NCBI GenBank assembly: GCA_022414725.1
Contig: CM039464.1
Span: 57,332,681-57,396,680, forward strand
Reading direction: 5' to 3'
From: Microglena sp. YARC
Taxonomy: Eukaryota; Chlorophyta; Chlorophyceae; Chlamydomonadales; Chlamydomonadaceae
Length of the DNA: 64,000 nt
In this document: positions 20,979 to 30,930 of the stretch, in pieces
Layout of the letters: each line of letters opens with the position of its first letter
How positions within the stretch are numbered: the first letter of the stretch is position 1
Notes under the pieces: generated by a model
Seen by the model: the letters and a program-made list of their open reading frames with translations, nothing else
What the model was told of the DNA's origin: nothing
Databases searched by the model: none
Made by a program: the position numbers and the translations under genes

Positions 20979-21798
20979 AATTACTCATACTACTTCACAT
21001 CCTGTTCAACAACAGCAAACTGCACTCTATCTCACTAACATTATCACTTCCAACTGCAGAGGCATCTTCTCATCCTGGGAAACACTCTATGACCATATTC
21101 GAACTAATGAGCCAGACATTGCTATTCTCGCCGAAACAAAACTCACCTCCAACAATACAGGCATAATTAATATGATCAAACAAGACCTCTCTGACTACCA
21201 CTTTCATCACAGCAGCAAAACCATTAAGCAAGCTACCAATGCAGACAACATTGTTACCCGCTCAGCTGGAGTCATCACACTTATCAAAAAGATTCTTACT
21301 GCACACCTAATTAAACATGAAATCCCCACTGACATAGCTGGTCATCTCACTCATCAAACTATTAACAACATCACTCACATTCTAGGTGTCTACATGCCCT
21401 GCAATGATCCTGCCAAAAGAGCCCGCATCTATGAACACATCCACTACATCATATCCAGAAACCCTCTCACCACTATATTGCAGGGGGAGACTGGAATGCA
21501 GCTTACTACCTTACTGATAGAAGCAACACAGTCCATCACCTGGAGGACCAGCCTCACTACCAGCATCTTAATATATATTCAATTCACATCCAACCATCAC
21601 CACGTCCCCATACTTACTCAGACAACACCTCCTACAGCAGCAGGATAGATGACATCATTCTCATCAACCCCCCACCCGCAACCATGGTGACAGAAACCAC
21701 ACACCAAATGGGAGACACACTTGACCACTTGACCCTGGAACAACAAATTACCTCCTCTCTCTTTCCTCCTCCCAACCTTGACACACCACCTCACAATC
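20902..21798 (+). pseudogene. LINE APE-type endonuclease
   Basis: Exonuclease-endonuclease-phosphatase fold, which nicks target DNA to prime reverse transcription. Visible blocks are ITSNCRGIFSSWETLYDHI (N-terminal strand and helix), DIAILAETKL (catalytic Glu), HILGVYMPC, then after a frameshift in the G-run at 21483-21487 GDWNAAY (catalytic Asp/Asn), SRIDDIILI and LDHLTLEQQI (catalytic Asp-His). ORF2 overlaps the preceding ORF by about 77 bases in another frame, a usual ORF1-ORF2 arrangement. Coding is cut at 21798 by the 21.6-kb LTR element and resumes in frame after 43386. Confidence 0.88.
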
Positions 21799-22025
21799 TG
21801 TTAATGTAAGATTGTTACAACGGCATAGGCTCGATAGAGGAGAAGATGCTATTAAGCGCAACAGGCGCAATCGTATAGAATAGAGATGTGTACTGCAGGG
21901 TACTGCAGTCACGTGCAGGCCACAGCTAGCCTGAGGCCTGGCGGCAGGCAACACGGTACCAGGAGGAAAGGTACCGGTGTGCATTATGCCGGCTCAGAGA
22001 CTGATATATAAATCAGTCAATAACA
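21799..22025 (-). repeat. copia-B 3' LTR
   Basis: 227 bp, TGTTAATGTAAG...GTCAATAACA, with a TATA-like TGATATATAAATCAG near the right end (plus-strand view). Preceded by TSD CAATC. Confidence 0.9.
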
Positions 22026-22189
22026 TCCCCCCCAATTCAAGGTATTCTTGAGCTCAAGAATGCCTGGAATTAACTGATGGGCATAAGAAAATTAAAATAT
22101 TAAAACTAGGGAGACTTTGGGTATTTCTAGTAGCTGAAAGGGAGAAATCACTTCAGCAGGGGTTTTCAAATAAATGTCAGTCTTCTGGG

Positions 22190-22350
22190 GTAGCTGGCTA
22201 GGTAAGTGGCTCTACAGGTAGGCTGCAGGCTTAAGTAGCAGAAAGGCTGCTGAGGGGGTGCAAGGAAACTGCAGGTAAGCTGCAGGCTAGGTAGCTGAGA
22301 GGCTGCTGAGAAGGTGTAAGGAAACTGCAGGTAGACTGCAGGCTAGAGCA
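22190..22350. repeat. About 57-bp tandem repeat in the copia-B 3' region
   Basis: GGCTGCTGAG...GGAAACTGCAGGTA..CTGCAGGCTAG occurs two to three times in succession. Confidence 0.6.
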
Positions 22351-22431
22351 GATAGGCTGCTATGGGAAGCTGGATACAGAAAATCCAGGCTTGGTGAAGG
22401 CTGGTGAAGATATCCTTGGCTCACTGCTAAA

Positions 22432-22447
22432 ATGGACCGGCCAACCC
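22432..22447 (+). repeat. CACTA left terminal inverted repeat
   Basis: CACTGCTAAAATGGAC, preceded by TSD GCT. Confidence 0.85.
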
Positions 22448-22736
22448 AACCGTTTACATGGCATATTCACCCTTGTGCTAACGGTATATGCTCGTGAGCA
22501 CCCTTGTTTCCCCTACACCGTTAGGTCCACTTGTACTTTTTCCAATTAACCAGCAAAACACACCGTTGTTGTGCTAGCTGGACTCTTGATCCTACGGTTT
22601 AGTGCCAACAAGGGTGCGGCCGCCCATTTACTTGCTCATGCAATCGCGCTTTATTTGTTGGAAGTCGCGCGGAACTGCGCATATTACATATGTCTCCCAT
22701 CGCTTCAAATAATAGCTCAGCGCCGAATGTTGAAAA

Positions 22737-22908
22737 ATGACAGATGATTACTATCTTCCAATCTTGCTAGAGCAGCAGGAGTATGTGCTGTCTACGTTGA
22801 GAACCTCTTTAGCAAAGTGTGAGCAGGCTTCAGCGAAGCCTCCGACATATGTCCGCGGAGAGGTAGTGGCCCGTTTGATTATCACGACACCTACAGCTAG
22901 CTAGCTAG
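22737..22908 (+). CDS. Possible first exon inside the CACTA element
   Basis: ATG-started frame MTDDYYLPILLEQQEYVLST, then about 22 more coding residues to a GGAGAG|GTAGTG donor-like site (unspliced, the frame ends at 22908). A further Lys-rich exon-like stretch, TKTPKKGKKDRTPASGHEKK, lies near 22965-23040 and ends in CTACAG|GTGCG. These could be exons of a CACTA-borne or captured gene. I cannot join them reliably and recognise no domain. Confidence 0.3.
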
Positions 22909-23279
22909 CGGTAGCTACCGGTGGTCTATGACTGCTCGCTGCGCCTAGGTTAGTGGTGGCGCTGACCAAGACCCCGAAGAAGGGCAAGAAGGATCGGACC
23001 CCTGCGTCCGGTCATGAAAAGAAACCTCATCGCTACAGGTGCGACCTTGCCTTGTTAATTACCAGCACATGCACCCTGCTAGCAATCTTGTTGCGGAGTT
23101 GGGATTGACGTCGCTCTGAGGCAGATCTGTGTCGACAACATTCCTGCCCTGTTGTTTGCTTTGCCCGGGTCCATAGATCTATAGATGCACCGCCCGTGAA
23201 ATGCATATTTCTTCAGATAGGCGAACGTTGTTAAAACGCAGGCCGGGCACAGTAGCACTGCGGGAAAAAACTGGGCTTT

Positions 23280-23575
23280 CTGTTGGTTGCTTTCTGTTGG
23301 TTTCTATAGGTTGCTGTTTGGGCTGGGCTGGGATTTTGTTGGTTGCTAGCTGGTTGGGCTGTGCTTTCTGTTGGTTTCTGTTGGTTGCTTTATGTCAGTA
23401 GTTGCTTTCTGTTGGTTTCAGTAGGTCGCTGTTTGGGCTGGGCTGGGTTTCTGTTGGTTGCCTTATGTCCGTTTGTTGCTTTCCCAGCCCAGATTATGCT
23501 AGCTGGTTGGGCTGTGCTTCATGTTGGTTTCTGTTGGTTGCCTTACGTCTGTTTGTTGCTTTCTGTTGCTTTCTG
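23280..23575 (+). repeat. Degenerate tandem repeats rich in GTTGGTTGCTTTCTG
   Basis: GTTGGTTGC, TTTCTGTTGGTTTCTGT and GGGCTGGGCTGGG recur in shuffled order. Overlapping ORFs in all frames show it is low complexity. Confidence 0.65.
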
Positions 23576-23690
23576 ACATGTATACACATCCCATTTCCAC
23601 CTTTTGTCTTGCAGCTTGCCAGGCGGATTCGAGGGGAGCGTGCTTGATCTATCAAAGTCATACGTGGTGAGTTTCTCCCCAGTGCATGTG

Positions 23691-24205
23691 TATAGGTGAC
23701 TGGTCCTGTATGTACATGTGCACGACTACTGTGCGAACCTGCTGCTCTTGCACACTCACACACACCCTGCGCACCGTAACATTGTTAGGTTGCTTGTGCA
23801 CTGCCCGCGTGTCTGTGGCGCATGAAAGTTCCTTAAGGTGCTTGCCACAGCATGCATGCATGTGTATAGGTGACTGGTCCTGTATGTGCGCAACTACTGT
23901 GCGAACCTGCTGCTCTTGCACACACACATACACCCTGCGCACCGTAACATTGTTAGGTTGCTTGTGCACTGCCCGCGTGTCTGTGGCGCATGAAAGTTCC
24001 TTAAGGTGCTTGCCACAGCATGCATGCATGTGTATAGGTGACTGGTCCTGTATGTGCACAAATATTGTGCGAACCTGCTGCTCTTGCACACACACATACA
24101 CCCTGCGCACCGTAACATTGTTAGGTTGCTTGTGCTCTGCCCGCATGTCTGTGGCGCATGAAAGTTCCTTAAGGGGCTTGCCACAGCATGCGTGCACGTG
24201 TATAG
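23691..24205 (+). repeat. 168-174-bp tandem repeat, three copies plus a partial
   Basis: TATAGGTGACTGGTCCTG begins units near 23691, 23865 and 24035; a fourth starts at 24201 and diverges. Units share GTGCGAACCTGCTGCTCTTG and CTTAAGGTGCTTGCCACAGC. A diverged member lies at about 24660-24790. The long ORFs on both strands are products of the repeat. Confidence 0.9.
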
Positions 24206-24269
24206 GTTAACATTGTGCACTACTATAGGACCAACCAACCAACCTTATCACTCCTACACACATACAAAT

Positions 24270-24947
24270 ACACACTTAAAACTGCGACGTTGCTTGTGCC
24301 CACTTACCTGAATGTAACACCTTACCTTATGCAGGGCATCCTCTGGAGGCTGCAACCCCCTGTCCTTTCAGATGCACTACTTGCTGATGGGCTGTCTGAT
24401 GTATGGACTGATGTGTGGACTGATGGCTGCTTGATGTATGGACTGATGGCGAGGCTGATGTAGCCATGATGTGAGAGCGTTCGTAGTAGTGGTGAGTTAG
24501 CCTTTCTGACGTAGTTGCTTCTTGTGTGTGTGGGTTGCATGTAGCACTGCAGTGTTGTGCTAATATGATGCGGGGAACCGGGTCTACGTGTATTTGTCTG
24601 TCAATGTACAAGAACTAGGAGAATGGAATAGTGTGTTTGCAGGAGTTGAAATAACTCATCGCATGTGCACCTTCACATGTTGCTGGTGGACTGCCCGCAT
24701 TTATGTGGGCGCATGCAAGTGCCTTAAGGTGCTTGCCGCAACATGCATGCATGTGTGTAGGTTAACATTGTGCACTATGGTAGGACCAACCAGTCAACCT
24801 TATCACTCCTACACAAATAGACATACACACTTAAAAGTGCGACGTTGCTTGTGCCCACTTACCTGAATGTAACACCTTACCTTATGCAGGACGTCCTTAA
24901 GAGACTGTCTCTCTCCGCCAAGACCAAGTTGTAGTGTGTGTGGGGGG
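24270..24947 (+). repeat. Duplicated block ending in splice-acceptor-like TTATGCAGG
   Basis: GTGCGACGTTGCTTGTGCCC (and nearly the same at 24283) followed by TTACCTGAATGTAACACC and CCTTATGCAGG occurs at about 24280-24336 and 24838-24890. After the second acceptor an open frame DVLKRLSLSAKTKL ends in TAG at 24931-24933, a plausible terminal exon. After the first the sequence differs. Confidence 0.5.
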
Positions 24948-24969
24948 GAAGGGGGGGGGGGGGGGGGGG
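24941..24969. repeat. G-rich run (19 consecutive G)
   Basis: TGGGGGGGAA followed by 19 Gs. One of four long G/C homopolymers within the CACTA element. Confidence 0.9.
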
Positions 24970-25189
24970 ATATCATCCCCGCGGGGGAAGGTGTTGGGCC
25001 TATTCCATTTGTCTTCTGCACAATACAATGGGCTGGAAGGAGATAGTGGCATGGGTGTCGGGTTTGGTGTAGAGCTTGAGGACAGCTACTTAGGAGACAC
25101 CTAAACGGGTGAGGTGAGGTTGGGAAGAACATTGATAGAAATGGTCCCTGCCCTGTGGTACCCAATTTAACAACTAAGTATATCACTTT

Positions 25190-25905
25190 ATATCCCTGAT
25201 CTTTCAGAGGTTGTGGTAGGATAGGGTCTTGTGTTGAATCCCCTTTTCCGCATATTTAACCGAGTGGTTAGTGTCAGAGCAGTAGCCGATGTCATGTTCG
25301 TGGATGGGGGGACATGTGGTGGGATTTGAGCATGATTGTTGATTCGGGGCCAAGAGGAGGTCTGATCAAAGATTGTCCCTAGTGTTTGTTGTAACGAATT
25401 CAAAGTTTGAGATGTCTGAAACATATGTATTCATACGAGTGACAAGTGTAATGAATACGATGCTGGAGACTTCTATGTTTATTGTCACTCATCCTCTCGC
25501 TTGTATATAACAATCAAGATCAGGGGTGGACTACGGTAGTCAGCGGATTATTTTGTCAGCTCCTAGACGCACTGTGTTGCATTAGCTCTGGCTAAATAGC
25601 CAGTCATAGAAGCTGTTGCTTTTAGCTGGAAAAAGAGCATACCGAAATTCAAGAATCAGGTGACTCAATATACGGTAGTTTGCAAATCGTCGTTGTTGTT
25701 GTTACATCTTGTTGCACTTTCACCAAGTACCCTGCTCAAGCTTGCTGTAATCCCTACCAAAAAGGGTCGAGTCTAAGCGCGTCATGTTTTGGCCTGCGAA
25801 CACGCTTATCGTTTATATAAGCTTGAGTCCCTCAAGGAGATTATCTATGGCATAAGCCTGAGCTTTCTCGCGCTTAGTGAATTCAGTGGATTAAGACACG
25901 CTTAG
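25190..25905. other. No supportable gene
   Basis: Only short ORFs. I see no repeats of note apart from scattered GCTTAG words. Confidence 0.5.
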
Positions 25906-25959
25906 CGCTTGGTGAGGTTGGTAACGCTTAGAGAAGTCAAACGTGGTGGTTTAACACGT

Positions 25960-26130
25960 GGTGCGGGGGGTTATCTAGTGGGTTACCCATTAGATTATCT
26001 AGTGGGTTACCGGCTAGGTTATCTAGGGGGTAGTCCATTGGGTTATCTAGGGGATTATCCCACGGGTTATTCAGTGGGTTACCGAGGAGATTATCCAAGG
26101 GATTATCGATTGGGTTATCCATGTGGGGTT
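25960..26130. repeat. Short tandem repeat (GGTTATCTAGTGGGTTACC family)
   Basis: GGTTATC and GATTATC alternate with TAGTGGGTTACC- and TAGGGG-type words about every 16-24 bp, giving Asn-Pro-Leu-Asp-rich frames on one strand and Gly-Tyr-rich frames on the other. Confidence 0.75.
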
Positions 26131-26259
26131 AGGGCCAGCCTGGCAAGGAATGCCAGGCTGGCAGACACTGTGACTAGGTATCGATTGTTACAAGTTTCAT
26201 TATATAATAGAATATGTAATACGCATGAAGCTACTTGTTGAAGCTATGTAACCAAGTTC

Positions 26260-26940
26260 AACATATACTAGCCAACTGCCTAATGAGATCATATCACAAA
26301 GCAATATGAACACTTGATCCAACTAATCATGGACAAAGACTAAGCTTCCAGCCAACTCCAATAGCCAGCCACTCTGTCAAACCTAACGCTTGCAGCTGCA
26401 CTCGAACAATTTCCACAACAACTTCCAAACGCACTACCTAGGATAGCTTCAAATGTGGCCCAAGGACCACGGAAAAGGAGCTACCTAAAAGCTGCTGCGC
26501 GTAGCCCAAAAAATAAACAATGGAGAGAACCTATTTAAGATGGCTAATTAATGACGTAGCGAACTAATAAGAAAACCCATGCATGGTCCTTCATCAAGGA
26601 TACCCAGCTCTGCTTCCTCAGACGCAAGCATTTTAATAGCTTGCGTCCTCAAACACATCTGACCCATCCCATAGCCCATCTGCAACACAGACCATCTGCA
26701 ACACAATCAACCCACAAAAGCTATGTCTGCAACGCAACTAACACTTAAACGTTGTGTCGGCGACACACGACGCAGAATCCTTATCAACAACCCTAATGAT
26801 GTATGACCCATCCTATTGTTGGGTTCTAGTAGTTTGCTACGTTTTGTACCACCCGTTCAGGTGGGATGGGTTCATGAACCCGAAATGGGCCATAAAGAAG
26901 CAAACGTTATGACCCATTTATCAAGTTTTTGAATCATATA
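26260..26940. other. Stretch without a recognisable gene
   Basis: Contains ATCAACAACCCTAATG near 26790, like the right end of the hAT MITEs below, but no partner end was found. Confidence 0.5.
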
Positions 26941-27099
26941 TATGATTTAACTAAAGAAGCAAGCTCTAGGTCCTCGCTCGTCCAAGTTCTTGTCCACCAG
27001 CACGTCCTTGTCTTCTCCTCAAAGTCCATGAAATCAGACACTGACCCAGCCGTTGTGGGCACAAACTGAATTCCTGCCACCGGCCAATACACTTTTGCC

Positions 27100-28500
27100 T
27101 GCAAACAAAAAAAGCCAGGCGTGGTGTCGCTTAGTTGAGCAAGACATGTGGTGTAGTTTACAAGACAAATGGTGCAGCTTACAAGATAAATGGCACAACA
27201 TACAAGACACATTGTGCGACATACAAGACAGATGGTGCAGCATACAAGACAAATGGTGGCAAAGGCATAGGCAAAGACGTTGACAAAGGCAAGGGCAGTG
27301 ACAGTGGCAAACGATGACAAAAGAAGTGACTAAGGCAAGGACATAGACAGTGGTAGTGACAGTGACATAGACAAAGGCAGTAACACGAATACAAAGAAAG
27401 TGACAAAGACAAAACCAAGGCTGAGACATAGACAAAGAATTAGACAGAGGCAAGGGCAAGGGTAGTGAAAGTGACAGGCATAGGATAGATAGGCATAAAC
27501 AGAGGTAGTGACAAAGACAGTAACTAAGAGGAAGACAGATAAAAAACAAAAGCAAAGGAAGTGAAAAAGTTAGATTCTAAGACAGAGGCAGCTACTTAGA
27601 CATACACAAAGAAATATTAAGAGGCAAGGGGAAAGACAAAGGCAAAGACATAGACACTCGTAGTGAAAGAAACCCGCAGGGACTAAGAGCGGTACGGACG
27701 AAGACATGAATATATACAGAAAAATATACTAAGGCAAGGGCAGTGACAAAGACAAAGGCAAGGGCAATGGCAAACACAGACAAAGGCGGTGACAGTGGCA
27801 GAGGCACAGGCATAGACAAAGGCAAGGGCAGTAACAATGGCAGACAAAGAGAAAAGCAGTGACTCAGGCAAGGACATAGACAGCGGTAGTGACAGTGACA
27901 AACACAGAGATGGAGGCAGCAACACAAAAACAAAGAAATTGACATCTGCACAGACGTAGAGGGTAGGGTAGTGACAGTGACGGAGAGATAGGCATAGACA
28001 GAGGTAGTGACAGAGACAGTGACAAAGACAAAAACAGACGGAGTCAAGGGAAGTGTCAGAGTAAGATTCCATACAAAGACAGAGGCACATACGTAAACAT
28101 AGACAAAAAAATATAAAGAGGCAAGGGCAGAGACAAAGGCAGAGACATAGACACAGGCAGTGACACAAAAAGCGGCACGGACAGAGACGTGAACATGTAC
28201 AGAAAATGGACACAGGCAAGGGCAGTGACAAAGACGAAGGCAAGGGCAGTGGCAGGCAGAGACAGAGGCGGTGACAGTGGCAAAGGCACAGACGTAGACA
28301 AAGGCAAGGGCAGTGACAGTGGCAGACAAAGACTAAGGCAGGGACACAGGCAAGGACATAGGCAATGGTAGTGAAAGTGACGTACAATGAGACAGAGGCA
28401 GTAGCACAGATACAAAGAAAGTGACAGAGGCTGGGACAAAGGCAAAGACATAGACAAAGAATTAGACAAAGGCATGGGCAAGGGTGGTGACAGTGACGGA
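27100..28500. repeat. Low-complexity GACAAAGGCA / GACAGTGGCA array
   Basis: About 1.4 kb of interspersed GACAAAGGCA, AAGGGCAGTGACA and ACATAGACA words. Long ORFs on the minus strand (up to 342 residues, Leu-Cys-His-Pro only) are artefacts of composition. Confidence 0.85.
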
Positions 28501-28605
28501 GAGAAAAAAATGTCGGTGTACACCAACACACCAACAACAAACCACGTGTACCTTTTCCTTGAATTTCGCGACAGGGAAGGATAACTTGCAAGGTCAGGGG
28601 AAACT

Positions 28606-28630
28606 CCCCCCCCCCCCCCCCCCCCCCCCC
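28606..28630. repeat. 25-base C homopolymer
   Basis: Uninterrupted C run. Confidence 0.95.
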
Positions 28631-29150
28631 ATGCACTACCGATGGTTCTTCAAAGCATCTTGCGCCTTTCGCGACATGGAGAGACGTCCCACCTTCACCA
28701 TTACCTCGCAAGATCCACTATTGTCCGCCACAACCTGAGATGATGCGGTAGAATAGAAGTGGTAAGGAGATATGGGTTATGCAATGTATAGGTTCATTTG
28801 GAGGTTCATCAGTAGTTGATGAGTTAATGTAGGTTTCGCACGAGGCATGCGTGCGAGGATATAAATTGGAAGTTCATGAGTTATGCGGGGGTCTGATAGC
28901 TAGGGAGGGAAGGAGGCATGAATGATGATGCATGCATGCCTAATTTGGGGCTCCTAAAACCTGCACCGCTCTCATATGAAGGTTATACAATATTGAATAG
29001 GTAGGCACACTAAAGGATAGGATGGCAAACTTGTGAAAGGAGGATATCCACATCCAATAAGAAACGAGAACATGAGACCATAAGGATGGTTTATGCACAT
29101 CGAACTAAGACGGTGGACGAAGCATAGGCATCATACCTACGAGAACAAAG

Positions 29151-29151
<1 letters not shown>

Positions 29152-29184
<33 letters not shown>
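29152..29184. repeat. 33-base G homopolymer
   Basis: Uninterrupted G run. Downstream to about 29440, degenerate repeats of GCAGATGCATG.GTG with TTTATGT follow. Confidence 0.95.
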
Positions 29185-29185
<1 letters not shown>

Positions 29186-29510
29186 TGTTGGCAGATGCAT
29201 GCGTACGTGCATTTGAATATTTTGGCAGATGTTAGAGTGTGTGCATGTTTTAATGTTGACACATGCATGTGTGTGTATGTGTTTATGTCGGCAGATGCAT
29301 GTATATCTGTACGTTTTTATGTTGGCAAATGAATGTGCGTGTAAATGTTCATAATGGCACATGAATGGAAACTTGCATGCACTACGCACGTGTTTATGTC
29401 ACCACATGCATGAGTATGTGTTTATGCCAGCACATGCATGTGCAAGTGCATACACCTCACCCCGCCTCATCCACCGCCCTCTGTCACAGACATATACCAA
29501 ACACATGTTC

Positions 29511-29511
<1 letters not shown>

Positions 29512-29578
<67 letters not shown>
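29512..29578. repeat. (ATG)n trinucleotide microsatellite
   Basis: About 22 uninterrupted GAT/ATG units. Poly-Met, poly-Asp and poly-Ile ORFs here are artefacts. Confidence 0.97.
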
Positions 29579-29579
<1 letters not shown>

Positions 29580-29639
29580 TCTATGCTGCTGTTGCTGCTG
29601 CTGCTCCTCCCCCTGCTAATGATGGTTATGGCCTTTCCT

Positions 29640-30380
29640 AGTGCTACTGGACTCCAAATGTGGACAAGCCCGGTCGACACGATGAGAGTGGAAGGTGACG
29701 AGCATCGAGGTTCGACAGGGACGCATGGTAGTGTGGGACGTTGACCACGATACGTTATTCCCAGTTTGCCACCACCGACATCCAGCAATTACTATGAACG
29801 CAAGTATCGATGCTTCCTCGCAGATTTCGCAAGTTCTGAACAATAAAAAGCTTCAGACTCAGACAGCCGCCAAGTTATGGGGAATTAATAGCAGAGAGCT
29901 CAGTGTTCGAATCGCTATTGCAGAATGGGAATCGCGCGTGGGCGGGGCAACTGGCACCCGGTGTATGGGGAACAATCAGTGGGAGACGATGTGGAGCTAG
30001 CATATGAAAGTGCAACGTAGGAAATGCCGGGCGGAGTTTTTCTGGACAATTAAAAGCTTGAGCCTCAGATAGTCGATAAGCTATGAGGGAATTACTAGCA
30101 GGTGCGGCAAGCTTCGCTAAGGACTGAGGCGATGAATAACGAGATAAGGTTCCAGTCCAGGTTTTCCCCGTTTTCACAATCGTGTTTGGTCCAACACCGT
30201 CCAACACCATATTCTAGGCAGACCCAGGAGGCAGACCCGCGGCAGGATAAAACGAGTGGATGAACGAGCCGCGAGCCCCGCTTTCGATGGGCATTCTGAG
30301 TCAGAATGCGTGTATTCTGACTCAGAGTGGAGGTAATGAACCTTGCACTGCAATTACTCTGCCTCAGACTAGAGTGTGTG
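29640..30380. other. Stretch with a diverged internal duplication, no gene
   Basis: AAGCTTCAGACTCAGACAG...GGGGAATTAATAGCAG (about 29849-29893) is echoed by AAGCTTGAGCCTCAGATAG...GAGGGAATTACTAGCAG (about 30055-30100). The inverted word TCAGAATGCGTGTATTCTGA lies near 30301. Confidence 0.45.
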
Positions 30381-30383
30381 TAC

Positions 30384-30586
30384 CAGGGTTGTTCAGGAGG
30401 ACCGCCACATCTGCGTCCTGAAACGTAAACAGTTTTACGGCGTGCGTCGTTCGTGCAACCGACCCTCAATCGACCCATAACTAACCCATAGCGACGCAAC
30501 GGACCCTCCCCACGTTGCGTCTCATGACGCAACGGACCCTCAAACGTTGCGTCTATCTGCACGACGCAGCGTCCTGAACAACCCTA
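30384..30586. mobile_element. hAT-like MITE 1 (203 bp)
   Basis: The ends CAGGGTTGTTCAGGA and TCCTGAACAACCCTA are inverted repeats. The 8-bp target duplication GTGTGTAC lies at 30376-30383 and 30587-30594. TIRs starting CAGGG and 8-bp TSDs are hAT hallmarks. The interior repeats GACGCAACGGACCCT. Confidence 0.85.
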
Positions 30587-30689
30587 GTGTGTACCTAGCG
30601 TGTGGGGGACTGGGGGGTCTGGCTGTAGGTACATACACGGCTGTAACTCGGCTGTAACCTACTCATGCATATCTCCTTCCGATCAAATG

Positions 30690-30930
30690 GATGGCTAGTG
30701 TCGAGCGCTTGGAGCATCTATGACAAAGTAATCTCCTCTTGCAAGTGCATGAGAAGGAGGCGAAGGACACGGACACTACAAAGAGTAAGGGGCTCAAGAC
30801 CAAGAACGATATGTGTATTTGGTCATGCTAAATGAGCATCAGTCCAACCAAAACCGAACCGCATGTGCAAGGTGGAATTACTAGCATAGCATAGCATGAC
30901 ACTTTGTTTGATTACTTTATCTTGTGAGCT
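30690..30930. other. Short non-repetitive gap, no gene assigned
   Basis: Contains Lys-rich short frames (GAGAAGGAGGCGAAGGACAC region) but no exon I can support. Confidence 0.4.

Noticed and set aside
23658..24210. Overlapping 170-180-residue ORFs on both strands
   Set aside because: Both are readings of the 168-174-bp tandem repeat (mostly a multiple of three); no codon bias favours either.
26740..26810. Third hAT MITE suggested by AACAACCCTAATG
   Set aside because: No matching left end or 8-bp target duplication could be found.
27592..28711. Long minus-strand ORFs (245 and 342 residues) rich in Leu, Cys, His, Pro
   Set aside because: They translate a GACAAAGGCA/GACAGTGGCA low-complexity array; several frames are open at once and show no domain.
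29361..29788. ORFs with poly-Met, poly-Asp or poly-Ile
   Set aside because: Products of an ATG/GAT trinucleotide microsatellite.
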